Shown here: positions 38,018 to 46,521 of the stretch, one piece after another
How positions within the stretch are numbered: position 1 is the stretch's first letter
How the letters are laid out: each line of letters starts with the position of its first letter
Assembly: GCF_024399475.1 (NCBI RefSeq)
Contig: NZ_CP101620.1
Span: forward strand, 2,771,608-2,835,607
DNA length: 64,000 nucleotides
Source: Allocoprobacillus halotolerans
Lineage (GTDB): Bacteria; Bacillota_I; Bacilli_A; Erysipelotrichales; Coprobacillaceae
Reading direction: 5' to 3'
The notes under the pieces: generated by a model
Database searches by the model: none
What the model saw: only the letters and a program-made list of their open reading frames with translations
Told to the model about the DNA's origin: nothing
Translations under genes and position numbers: made by a program

Positions 38018-38168
38018 CTCCTATATCATTTGTAGTTGAAATAAAAAGTGAGCACATAAAGTACCCACAAATCGACATTAAGATATTCATCTTAGTGACA
38101 TAAAGCCTAGCGTCATCAACACTCAGGCGAGAAGTAGGCACTTCTTCTTTCCACTACTTTTCATTTAC
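38018..38168 (-). ncRNA. L20-type leader RNA of infC-rpmI-rplT, with attenuator hairpin
   Basis: The minus strand has a 5' structured region with GTAGTGGAAAG...GTGCCTACTTCTCGCC, resembling the L20-binding leader of Firmicutes, and then GTGGGTAC-TTTAT-GTGCTCAC followed by TTTTTATT, a transcription attenuator. L20 binding is expected to favour termination. The match is from memory of the Rfam L20 leader. Confidence 0.7.
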
Positions 38169-38174
38169 TAATAT

Positions 38175-38203
38175 ATCATAATCAATTTTTACTTATATGT
38201 CAA
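38175..38203 (-). promoter_or_regulatory. Promoter of the infC operon
   Basis: On the minus strand TTGACA (38203-38198), a 17-nt spacer and TATGAT (38180-38175). A near-consensus sigma-A promoter with start near 38168. Confidence 0.8.
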
Positions 38204-38210
38204 CTCTTTT

Positions 38211-39065
38211 TTAGCATATTTTTTGTTTCTTTGTATCAAATAATCTTTCAAAACTTTGTGGTGTTGGTGAGACAAAACGCATTTCTTTTTGTGTGAATGG
38301 ATGAATAAACATGAATTCATGCGCATGTAATCCTAAACGTTTTAATGGATTGGTTGTTGATTGATATTTGGTATCACCCACAATGGGATGATGTAAAGAA
38401 GACAGATGAACACGAATTTGATTTTTACGACCTGTATCTAAATAAATTTCCAACAAGCTATATTTTTGATTCGAACGAATGACACGATAATGGGTAATAG
38501 CTCTTTTTCCATTTTGTTTATTGGTTATATAGACATTTTGTGTCTTTGATTCTGCCAAATAATTATCAATTGTACCATGTGTTTTTTTCATGCGCCCTTC
38601 AACAACTGCCACATAACCTCTTGTTTTGACATATTGATCCCAATGATGTGTCAAAATATCGTAAAGCTTTTTATTTTTCACAAACATTAAAAGACCTGAA
38701 GTATACTGATCTAAACGATGGACTAGAAAAATATTCTCATGATGTGATGTTAAATATTTTTTAACAATCATATAAGCTGTCTTTTGACTTTCTTTAGCTG
38801 TTTCCTCACTTAATAAACCACATGGTTTATCAATCACAATGATGTCTTTATCTTCATATACAATAGGAAAAGGAAGAACATCTTTCTTTTTACCAATGGA
38901 AACAATCTGTCCCTTCTTTAAAGGATATGCATAATGTGTCTGAATATGTCCATCAACATAAATACGTTCAAATTTTAAAAGATTTTTTAATTCTGATCTT
39001 TTCTTAGATGTTTGTAATAAAAGAAAAGATAATAATGTCGTATCACTGTCTACTTTATATTCCAT
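38211..39065 (-). CDS. RluA-family ribosomal large subunit pseudouridine synthase
   Basis: The 284-aa protein has an N-terminal S4-like RNA-binding domain (about 1-60) and the RluA catalytic domain with HRLDQYTSGLL, where Asp119 is the catalytic residue. A second motif, GRKNQIRVHLSSLHHPIVGD, is also standard. It isomerises uridines in rRNA; the exact target (RluA/C/D-like) cannot be fixed. Its start overlaps the end of the glycerate kinase gene by 11 nt, so they are co-transcribed. Confidence 0.93.
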   Translation of the reverse strand: MEYKVDSDTTLLSFLLLQTSKKRSELKNLLKFERIYVDGHIQTHYAYPLKKGQIVSIGKKKDVLPFPIVYEDKDIIVIDKPCGLLSEETAKESQKTAYMIVKKYLTSHHENIFLVHRLDQYTSGLLMFVKNKKLYDILTHHWDQYVKTRGYVAVVEGRMKKTHGTIDNYLAESKTQNVYITNKQNGKRAITHYRVIRSNQKYSLLEIYLDTGRKNQIRVHLSSLHHPIVGDTKYQSTTNPLKRLGLHAHEFMFIHPFTQKEMRFVSPTPQSFERLFDTKKQKIC

Positions 39066-40171
39066 GAATCATATCCTCCATATGTTTCAAAACACTTTGT
39101 TTTAAATTCTCTTTTCCTTTTTCTAAAGCTTCACACAAAGGCATTGTTTTAGGTGTAATTGCCCAAACATTTTGAAAACCTAAAGCTTTTAAAACTTCTA
39201 AATCTTCTACTTTACCACAGAAAGCATAAACAGGTTTATGATATTTTTGAGCTAACTGTAAAACGCCATATGGTGTTTTACCAAATTGTGTCTGATAATC
39301 CATTTTCCCTTCTCCAACAATCACACAATCACAAGTTGAAATAGCATTTTCCAGTTGAGAAATACGACTAACGACATCAAAGCCACGCTGTAAATGTCCT
39401 TGACACAATAATAAAGCATAACCTAAACCTCCTGCAGCTCCTGCACCAGGTACATATTGTAAACAAGGTTGTGTTGTTTCCACAATAGATGCATAATGTT
39501 GCATGGACTGATCAATGATTTCACACTTGTCTAAAGGTAATCCTTTTTGTGGTCCATAGACATAAGTGGCACCTTGATGTCCACATAAAGGATTAGATAC
39601 ATCACAAACGCCTATGAGTTCTATATGTTTTAATCTTGCATCTAAATGACTCCAATCAATTTCAAAAACATCTTTCAATCCCTGCATTGTTAATGGTACA
39701 GGTTGATGTTGTTGATTCAAAAGGAAACACCTAACGCCGATAACATTCCCATTCCACCATCATTCGTAGCACTTCCGCCAAGACTAACCATGATACGTGA
39801 TACACCTAAATCCAAAGCTTTTAAAATCAATTCACCCAGCCCATAAGTCGTTGTCAAAGTAGGATTTTTTGATTTTCATCTAACAATTCCAAACCACACA
39901 CCTTCGCACATTCAATAATGGCACAATCTCCAACAATCCCAATAGGAACTTGACGTTTTTCAAATTGAACACCTGTGACTTGATATTCTTCCATCCTTCC
40001 AGATAATGTTGACATTAAAGTTTCCAGTGTTCCTTCACCACCATCAGCTAAAGGGATGCATTGCGTCAATATTGTGTTGTCATAATCATTGATAGCTGCT
40101 TGTATTTGTAAACTGGCATCTATTGCACTCATACTTTCTTTAAAAGAATCCGGAGCAATCACTATTTTCAC
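39055..40171 (-). CDS. glxK: Glycerate kinase (two homopolymer frameshifts)
   Basis: Product of about 370 aa of the GarK/GlxK family, phosphorylating D-glycerate. The N-terminal 105 residues are [20 protein letters not shown]...[13 protein letters not shown]. After ENQK one A seems missing (near 39862), and after GVSF one T (near 39721); restoring both links [15 protein letters not shown] and [20 protein letters not shown] to [11 protein letters not shown]. The final third has [17 protein letters not shown] and [15 protein letters not shown], which are typical of this family. Both defects are short A/T runs one base short, so they are more likely sequencing errors than decay. Confidence 0.85.
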
Positions 40172-40183
40172 ACTTTCACCTCC

Positions 40184-40207
40184 AAAAAAGAGTAGACTTC
40201 TCTACTC
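40184..40207 (-). terminator. Terminator of the P-type-ATPase-like gene
   Basis: On the minus strand GAGTAGA-GAAG-TCTACTC is followed by six T, just after the stop codon. Confidence 0.85.
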
Positions 40208-42156
40208 TATAAAATACATGTAGAATTACGTATGACAAAAGCCTTTAACAAGATTTCAATCAACACAATAGCCCATAAAGGAACCATAGTCCAGCTTAAG
40301 GCTGTGACAAGCATTGCAATCTTGATTACAACTGTCAAAATGTTATTTGCTACAGCAATTGTACGCATTTTTCTTGCAATTACAAATGTTTCATAAACTC
40401 TATTTAAGTCAGCATCAATTAAAACAATATCACTGTTTTCAACAACTTTAGGATCAGCTAACCCACCTCGCGAAATACCAACATAGCTTTTTTGCAACAA
40501 TTCAATATCTTTAAAAGTATCCCCAATATAAACAACTGGTCCTGTTAAAGAATCCATTGTTGCTAATTTTTCCTCATTCGTTAAATCATTATAAATTTTA
40601 TACTGATCATCTTCCAAAGCCACTGGTCCATCATTATAAATCACAAGTGATCTTCCCATATGAGAAAGTTTCTTGAATAAACTTAATTCCTCATTTGTCA
40701 CTTCAACCCCATCAAAACGATCATAAACAATTGTTTGTGCTGCATTCACGGAATCCAATCCTAATGATGATTCTACAATAATACCATTTTGAAAAGCTTT
40801 CGCAAAACCTGCCAGCATTCCTAAAGATGTCGCTTGATCACTTGATAAAGCGCCTGATATAACTAAGAAAACAGCACCGACATGAATAAACGAACTATAT
40901 TCTTCAAAATCAATCATTGGCAAAACAAATCCTAACAACAATCCTAAAACAATCATCACAGGTGTATAGAATTTTGCTAAATTTTTTGTATATTTTTCAA
41001 CTTTTGATTCATAAACAGGCGCAATACTTGCAATATTCATTAAATTCATATAATTTGAACTTTCATAAGTTTCATCAACTTGAATATAAAGTTCACTTTC
41101 GCCAACATTGACATCACCACTGCTAACATGACTTCCCTTTTTCACAACAACGGGTTCATAAGTACTTGTATTAGAATAGGTACTCATAGCAGAAACACCT
41201 TTATCAACAATACCAGGAATAGAGACTGTTTCACCAGGTTTAACAATCAATATATCTCCAATTTCCACATCATACAAAGATACTTTTTCTTCCAGTTCAT
41301 CACGATAACGTATACCAGTTTCTGGCATTTCTACTGCATTGTCAATTTTATGTAAAGAACGTTCAAGTACTTTATTTAATAATGGCGTTGATAATTCATA
41401 AATAATCAAAGCTACACATGTTTCAATATAAGCACCTGAAACAACACCAAAAATCATCGCAATAAATACTAATAATGATTCACCGAAATACTTTTTGGAT
41501 AAAATATCGCCCCATCCTTTTTGAAGCAAAGATGTTCCTAATAGCACAACTGTCACAAACCATAAAATCGGTGTAATAATAGTATCATCTTTAGATGTAA
41601 CAAGGGCTAAAGCAATCACCACCAGTAAAATACCAATACGCATATACATATGTAAGAACTTTTGATTAAATACATCTTGTGAACGAATTGGTCGATGATG
41701 TTCAATGATTTCTACAGATGGATTAATTTTAAACAATTCTTTTCTTAATAAACTTAAAACATCACGTTGTGATGATGTCAACAATAATAATTTATTTTGA
41801 GCATCATAACGGACGTTTTGATAACGTCGATCTTGTTCAATTCTTTCAACTAACACATAAATATCATCTTCTGTCAACATATTTTTAAACATGAAATAAT
41901 ATTGACGTTCTTTTCTTTTCGCAAAATCATATTCACGTTTCTTTCCATCCACGACTTCTTTAACAACTAACTCTTTATTAATACTTTGAATTAAGCTTAA
42001 TAAAGTATCAATATCTAAACAATGAAAAACAATACTGTCTTTATTGACTTTAATATGAGAAACTTGTTCTTTTTCATTTAATTTTAAACTTAAATGATTT
42101 AATTCTTCAACTGATTGAATATTTGAAATTTCAAAAGTCTTTTTCTTCAAACTCAT
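40207..42156 (-). CDS. P-type (P1B-like) ATPase homologue with altered catalytic motifs
   Basis: This 649-aa membrane protein has the fold order of heavy-metal P-type ATPases: an N-terminal soluble region with two HMA-like units (about 10-150) without CXXC, helices near 170-250, an actuator domain, two helices (about 395-440), a P-domain and two C-terminal helices. Key motifs are changed. The TGE loop reads STYEP (332-336); the CPC membrane motif reads SGALSSDQ (435-442); DKTGT reads DRFDG (480-484), keeping the Asp but not the Lys or Thr; GDGxND reads GDTFKD (546-551). It may not pump ions in the usual way and may be a sensor or pseudo-enzyme. Numbering counts from one residue before this ATG. 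The small Cys-rich gene upstream is likely in the same operon. Confidence 0.8.
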   Translation of the reverse strand: MSLKKKTFEISNIQSVEELNHLSLKLNEKEQVSHIKVNKDSIVFHCLDIDTLLSLIQSINKELVVKEVVDGKKREYDFAKRKERQYYFMFKNMLTEDDIYVLVERIEQDRRYQNVRYDAQNKLLLLTSSQRDVLSLLRKELFKINPSVEIIEHHRPIRSQDVFNQKFLHMYMRIGILLVVIALALVTSKDDTIITPILWFVTVVLLGTSLLQKGWGDILSKKYFGESLLVFIAMIFGVVSGAYIETCVALIIYELSTPLLNKVLERSLHKIDNAVEMPETGIRYRDELEEKVSLYDVEIGDILIVKPGETVSIPGIVDKGVSAMSTYSNTSTYEPVVVKKGSHVSSGDVNVGESELYIQVDETYESSNYMNLMNIASIAPVYESKVEKYTKNLAKFYTPVMIVLGLLLGFVLPMIDFEEYSSFIHVGAVFLVISGALSSDQATSLGMLAGFAKAFQNGIIVESSLGLDSVNAAQTIVYDRFDGVEVTNEELSLFKKLSHMGRSLVIYNDGPVALEDDQYKIYNDLTNEEKLATMDSLTGPVVYIGDTFKDIELLQKSYVGISRGGLADPKVVENSDIVLIDADLNRVYETFVIARKMRTIAVANNILTVVIKIAMLVTALSWTMVPLWAIVLIEILLKAFVIRNSTCIL

Positions 42157-42206
42157 CACCCTTTCTACGACATCATAACATATTTTTCATAAAAAACAAA
42201 GAAACA

Positions 42207-42449
42207 TCATGATTTCTCATCAGATGTATAATGTTTTATCAAACGAAAATATTCTTTAAACTCTGTTTCACTACAACTTAAAGAAAATTCTTCTCCATAA
42301 ATCTTATAAAATGAAACTTCCATGTCACCTGTACGAATCATACATGCATAAATCTGATTCTTTTGAAAAATAATCAATTCTTCTTTACCAATGACCATTT
42401 GCATATCCTGAATACAACGACAATAACAACGTTTTCCTTCATTAGCCAC
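42207..42449 (-). CDS. Small Cys-rich hypothetical protein (80 aa) upstream of the ATPase-like gene
   Basis: The likely start is the GTG at 42449, eight nt after AGGAGG; a GTG nine nt earlier overlaps that site. The protein begins ANEGKRCYCRCIQDM, with three Cys in a CxCxC arrangement, and ends EYFRLIKHYTSDEKS. It has no membrane segment. It ends 50 nt before the P-type-ATPase-like gene on the same strand, with no terminator between. The Cys cluster might bind a metal, which would fit the neighbour, but this is inferred. No family is recognised. Confidence 0.65.
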   Translation of the reverse strand: MANEGKRCYCRCIQDMQMVIGKEELIIFQKNQIYACMIRTGDMEVSFYKIYGEEFSLSCSETEFKEYFRLIKHYTSDEKS

Positions 42450-42493
42450 AGGTGACACCTCCTTAAATGTATTCTATCACTTTTTGAATGGCT

Positions 42494-42524
42494 AAAAAGA
42501 AAAATGATACTCGGTGAGTATCAT
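42494..42524 (-). terminator. Terminator of prfC
   Basis: On the minus strand ATGATACTC-ACC-GAGTATCAT is followed by TTTTCTTTTT, at the prfC stop codon. Confidence 0.9.
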
Positions 42525-44110
42525 TTAGTTTTGAGAAAATTCAGCTAAAACAAGGTCTGGGTTTTTATCCGTTGCCCAACGTACACCCCATTCATTAGAG
42601 AATAATAATAGATATTGTCCTTTTAAATCCTGTACTTTCTTTGTATCTGAAGAAAGATTAAGCTTTTTAAAATCAACTTCATTATTTTTAATCCAGCGAA
42701 TAAATTGATAAGGCAATGGTGTACTTATAATATCGACATTATATTCATTCTTTAAACGATAAGCTAAAACTTCAAATTGAAGCACACCGACAACACCAAC
42801 AATGATTTCTTCCATACCGCCACCAAGTTCAGTAAAAATCTGAATGGCACCTTCTTGAGCAATCTGTTCTACTCCTTTTACAAATTGTTTACGTTTCATT
42901 GTATCTTTATTTCTAATCATTGAAAAATGTTCAGGCGCAAATGTTGGAATACCTTCATAGGCAAATTTATTTTTGGCTGTACATAAAGTATCCCCGATTG
43001 AAAAAATACCTGGATCAAAGACACCGATAATATCACCTGAATAAGCTTCTTCCACTTCTTCACGATTTTCAGCCATTAATTGTTTAGACTGATTGAGTTT
43101 AATTTTCTTGTTGCCTTGATAATGGAAAACTTCCATTCCCTTAGTAAACTTTCCAGAACAAATACGCATAAAAGCCATACGGTCACGATGGGCTTTATTC
43201 ATATTGGCTTGAATCTTAAAGACAAAGGCACTGAAATCTTCAGAAAATGGATCAATTTCACCAATATTACTTTGACGTGGTAATGGTGATGAAGTCATGG
43301 ATAAAAAGTGTTTTAAGAAAGGTTCAACACCAAAGTTTGTTAAAGTAACCAAAGCAAACTGGTGAAAGTTCACCTTTTTGGACACGTTCTAAATCAAACT
43401 CAGCCCCTGCACCATCTAATAATTCAATATCATCTTGTAACTGTTGATATAATGTATCGCCTAACTGTTCTTTTAAACTTTCATCTTTAGCATCACATAT
43501 CGTGACATCAACTTCTTTTTCCCACCTTGAACAGGAATAAAACGAATGACTTCATCTTTTTGACGTTCATAGACACCTTTAAAGTCTTTTCCACAACCAA
43601 TTGGCCAATTGACAGCACATGTTTCAACACCCAATTCACGTTCAATTTCTTCCATTAATTCATAAGGATCTTTGGCTTCTCGATCCATCTTATTAATAAA
43701 TGTAAAAATGGGAATATGTCGCATCGCACAAACTTTAAAAAGTTTACGTGTCTGATCTTCGACACCTTTTGAACCATCTATCACCATGACAGCACTATCA
43801 GCTGCCATTAAAGTACGATAAGTATCTTCAGAGAAGTCCTGATGTCCTGGTGTATCCAATATATTAATACAGAAACCATCATAATTAAACTGTAAGACAG
43901 ATGATGTGACAGAAATTCCTCTTTGTTTTTCGATTTCCATCCAGTCACTAACAGCATGTTTTGATTGTTTTTTCCTTTGACCATTCCGGCTTCCTGAATG
44001 GCACCTCCATAAAGAAGGAATTTTTCTGTTAAAGTTGTTTTCCCGGCATCCGGATGCGAAATAATCGCAAAAGTTCTACGTTTTTGTACTTCTTCTTTAA
44101 ATTCTGACAT
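42525..44110 (-). CDS. prfC: Peptide chain release factor 3 (three frameshifts)
   Basis: RF3 is a GTPase that removes RF1/RF2 from the ribosome after peptide release. The G1 motif SHPDAGKTT, the switch region [26 protein letters not shown] and NKMDRE are all present, and the total fits a normal 528-530 aa protein. Three frame breaks occur. GGAAAAAACAATC lacks one A near 43970, and GGGAAAAAGAAG lacks one A near 43520. A further indel near 43355 lies at the SPVxFG...LTNFG junction. Three independent small indels in one conserved gene, two of them in homopolymers, argue for sequence errors, though a real pseudogene is possible because prfC is often dispensable. Confidence 0.88.
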
Positions 44111-44171
44111 GATTTTCCTCCTTCATATCTCCAAGAAAACATATTAAAGAAAATCTGAATATTTGTCAATT

Positions 44172-45388
44172 TTAAAATGCAAAGTTTCCATCTTTAAAAA
44201 TCACAAATGTACTTCCATCTTCTAAAGTTGCTTCAATGGATAAATCTTTTGTCCCAATCATAAAATCAACATGTGTTAAAGAATCATTAATACCATGTTG
44301 ATACAATTCTTCTTTATTCATTGTTAAACCATTTTGAATGCATTCACCAAAGCCTTTACCAATCGCTAAATGACATGAGGCATTTTCATCAAATAAAGTA
44401 TTATAGAAAATCAAACCTAATTGACGAATTGGAGAATCATATGGCACCAATGCCACTTCTCCTAAATAATGGCTGCCTTCATCTGTTTCAATAATGCTTT
44501 TTAAGACATCTTCTCCCACTTTAGCATGATAGTCAACAATACGTCCATTTTCAAAAGTCATAGAAAACTCATCAATGATATGTCCTTGATAATGTAAAGG
44601 TAAAGCACTATAAACTGTTCCATTCACCTGATGAAAATCAGGTGATGTAAAAATTTCTTCTGTTGGTATATTAGGGAAAGAATAAATTCCATCCGTTGTA
44701 TAGCTACCGCCACCTGCAAAAATATAATCCGGATTCAATCCGATTGTTAAATCTGTTCCTAATTGATTATGATAATGTAAAGTTTTGATTTTCTTTTCAT
44801 TTAAGATTTGAATACGGCTTTCAAAAGAACGACGATGTTCGTTCCATGCTTCAATAGGGTTATCTGATTCACAGCGTGTCACTTTAAAAATTGCTTTCCA
44901 TAAAGCCTCAACAGCTTCTTGATTACTCATTTCAGGAAAAACTTTATTTGCCCAACCTACACTAGGTGCCCCGACAATACACCAGCGATTAATACCTAAA
45001 TCTAAAGCATCATAAAACGGCTTGCAAGCTTGACGTACAGCTTTACTCCAAGTTTGAATTTTTAGAGGATCGACATTTTTTAAATTTTCAGGGTTATCTG
45101 ATTCAATCGAAACCAATGCCACATGTCTAGAAGCATATTCATTTTTTAATTCTTTGATATATGAAGGCACTCTTTCAAAATGTTCCTGATCACAGTTTTC
45201 ATATCTTAAACGTGTCACTTCTTCATCACGATAATTGACAATGACATCTTTCGCACCAACTTCATAAGCTTTTTTGTTAGTAATCGTACTAACTGATAGC
45301 TATCAATAGACGCATCAATCATTAATTCCTGCCCTTTTTGTAAATTCACACCTTGTTTAATAATTAACTCAGCATATTTTTCTAACAT
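44172..45388 (-). CDS. pepS: M29-family aminopeptidase (PepS/AmpS-like; one frameshift)
   Basis: About 406 aa when read from the ATG at 45388: LEKYAELIIKQGVNLQKGQEL then ASIDSYQLVRLLTKK. One A appears missing in ACAAAAAAGCTTATG near 45273; restoring it continues AYEVGAKDVIVNYRDEEVTRLRYENC. The M29 signature residues are present: Glu in FMIGTKDLSIEATLEDGS-like C-terminal blocks, His in LHYHNQLGTDLTIGL, GLNPDYIFAGGGSYTTDG, and ENGRIVDYHAKVGED. It is a metal-dependent cytoplasmic aminopeptidase. It is divergent from the cold-shock gene. Confidence 0.9.
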
Positions 45389-45449
45389 CTTCAAACCACC
45401 TTTCCTATATTCAAATGATACCCTATTTTATTCTATTGTCAACAAGAAC

Positions 45450-45478
45450 TTGTACCACAAACAAGTCTATGTTATAAT
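45450..45478 (+). promoter_or_regulatory. Promoter of the cold-shock gene, with a ~120-nt leader
   Basis: TTGTAC (45450-45455), a 17-nt spacer and TATAAT (45473-45478). Transcription would start near 45485, giving a leader of about 118 nt before the start codon, as is usual for temperature-responsive csp mRNAs. Confidence 0.75.
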
Positions 45479-45603
45479 AAAAAAGCAAAGGAACATAGCA
45501 CGTATTTTTAAAAGTATTAGTTATTCTTCAAAGCTAAGATTTATTAGTCGTTTAAAAATGAAGTACTGGTTTTTTGCGAAATCTTTTAAGGAGGTACTTC
45601 ATA

Positions 45604-45813
45604 ATGAGTACAGGTAAAGTGAAATGGTTTAAATCTGATAAGGGTTATGGTTTCATTACTATGGAAGGACAAGACAAAGATATCTTTGTTCATTTTTCTT
45701 CTATTAACGCTGAAGGATTTAAAACTTTACAAGAAGGTCAAACTGTTGAATTTGATGTTGTTGAAGGAGATAGAGGACCTCAAGCTACTAACGTAACAGT
45801 TATTAGTGATTAA
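45604..45813 (+). CDS. Cold-shock protein (CspA family)
   Basis: The 69-aa protein starts at the ATG at 45604 behind AAGGAGG. It has the two RNA-binding motifs: RNP1 KGYGFITME and RNP2 DIFVHFSSI, in the five-strand OB fold. It is a single-stranded RNA/DNA chaperone. The gene stands alone on the plus strand with its own promoter, long leader and terminator. Confidence 0.96.
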   Translation: MSTGKVKWFKSDKGYGFITMEGQDKDIFVHFSSINAEGFKTLQEGQTVEFDVVEGDRGPQATNVTVISD

Positions 45814-45820
45814 ACCATGT

Positions 45821-45848
45821 AAAAAACACATCTTCGGATGTGTTTTTT
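45821..45848 (+). terminator. Bidirectional terminator between csp and the DUF454 gene
   Basis: AAAAAACACATC-TTCG-GATGTGTTTTTT is a 12-bp stem with a stable UUCG loop. A and T runs on both sides allow use from either strand. Confidence 0.92.
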
Positions 45849-46224
45849 ATATACTCTCTTGAGGAGCTTTGATGGTTTCAATTTTGACAAGGAAATAATA
45901 ATATTTAAAGCAATATAAACCAATTATCAATAGTCTTAGTAATAATAAATCAGTCAAAATCAAAGGAAAAGCTAACATAATACTAGCAAAACTTAAAATA
46001 CAGACTTTTGTTTTTAGTGTCATCGCACGTCTTTTTACAAACGAATCTAAATGCTTTTGATAAATCTTTGAAGAAACAAACCACTGGTGGACACGTTTTG
46101 AACTACGGGCAAAACAAAATCCAGCTAATAAAAGAAAAGGTGTTGTTGGTAAGATTGGTAAAACAATCCCAATACACCCTAATGCAAGACTCATCATTCC
46201 AATGAATAAATAGATATATTTCAT
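45847..46224 (-). CDS. DUF454 (YbaN-like) inner-membrane protein
   Basis: The 125-aa protein has the DUF454 pattern: IGIVLPILPTTPFLLLAGFCFARSSKRVHQWF near the N-terminus, with two or three transmembrane segments (YIYLFIGMMSLALGCIGIVL; VCILSFASIMLAFPLILTDLLLLRLLIIGLYC). The function of the family is unknown. It is the last gene of the CydDC-like operon, 10 nt after the YgbA-type gene. Confidence 0.85.
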   Translation of the reverse strand: MKYIYLFIGMMSLALGCIGIVLPILPTTPFLLLAGFCFARSSKRVHQWFVSSKIYQKHLDSFVKRRAMTLKTKVCILSFASIMLAFPLILTDLLLLRLLIIGLYCFKYYYFLVKIETIKAPQESI

Positions 46225-46234
46225 AAATTTCCTC

Positions 46235-46521
46235 CTATATTTTTAATGCATGACGTAAAGCCATGATGGGATGATAAAAAATCATTCTTGGTCCACTATA
46301 ACGCATAACCTGTTTAATTTGTTTTTGCATAGTCTTTTCATAACAGTGGATACGACATTGACTACAAAAAGTCTTTTCTTTCATCATTGGGCATTTTTGA
46401 ATACGTAGCGTAGCATAATTAATCAAAGTTTCTTCATCAATATCATTATGATGACGGCAGTATAAACGAATCATCAAAGTCACAATGTCAATTTCTCTTT
46501 GACGCTTTTTTCAATATCCAT
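46235..46521 (-). CDS. YgbA/nitrous-oxide-stimulated-promoter family protein (one frameshift)
   Basis: About 94 aa from the ATG at 46521, which overlaps the stop of the ABC gene. The first codons DIEKK need one more A in GAAAAAAGCG near 46507 to join RQREIDIVTLMIRLYCRHH. The Cys-rich block CPMMKEKTFCSQCRIHCYEKTMQKQI and RYSGPRMIFYHPIMALRH match the YgbA family, which is controlled by nitric-oxide-responsive NsrR in E. coli. Its biochemical role is not settled. Operon position beside a CydDC-like exporter suggests a redox or NO-stress link. Confidence 0.8.

Noticed and set aside
45485-45603. Possible riboswitch in the cold-shock leader
   Set aside because: Long leaders are normal for csp genes and I see no core motif of a known riboswitch.
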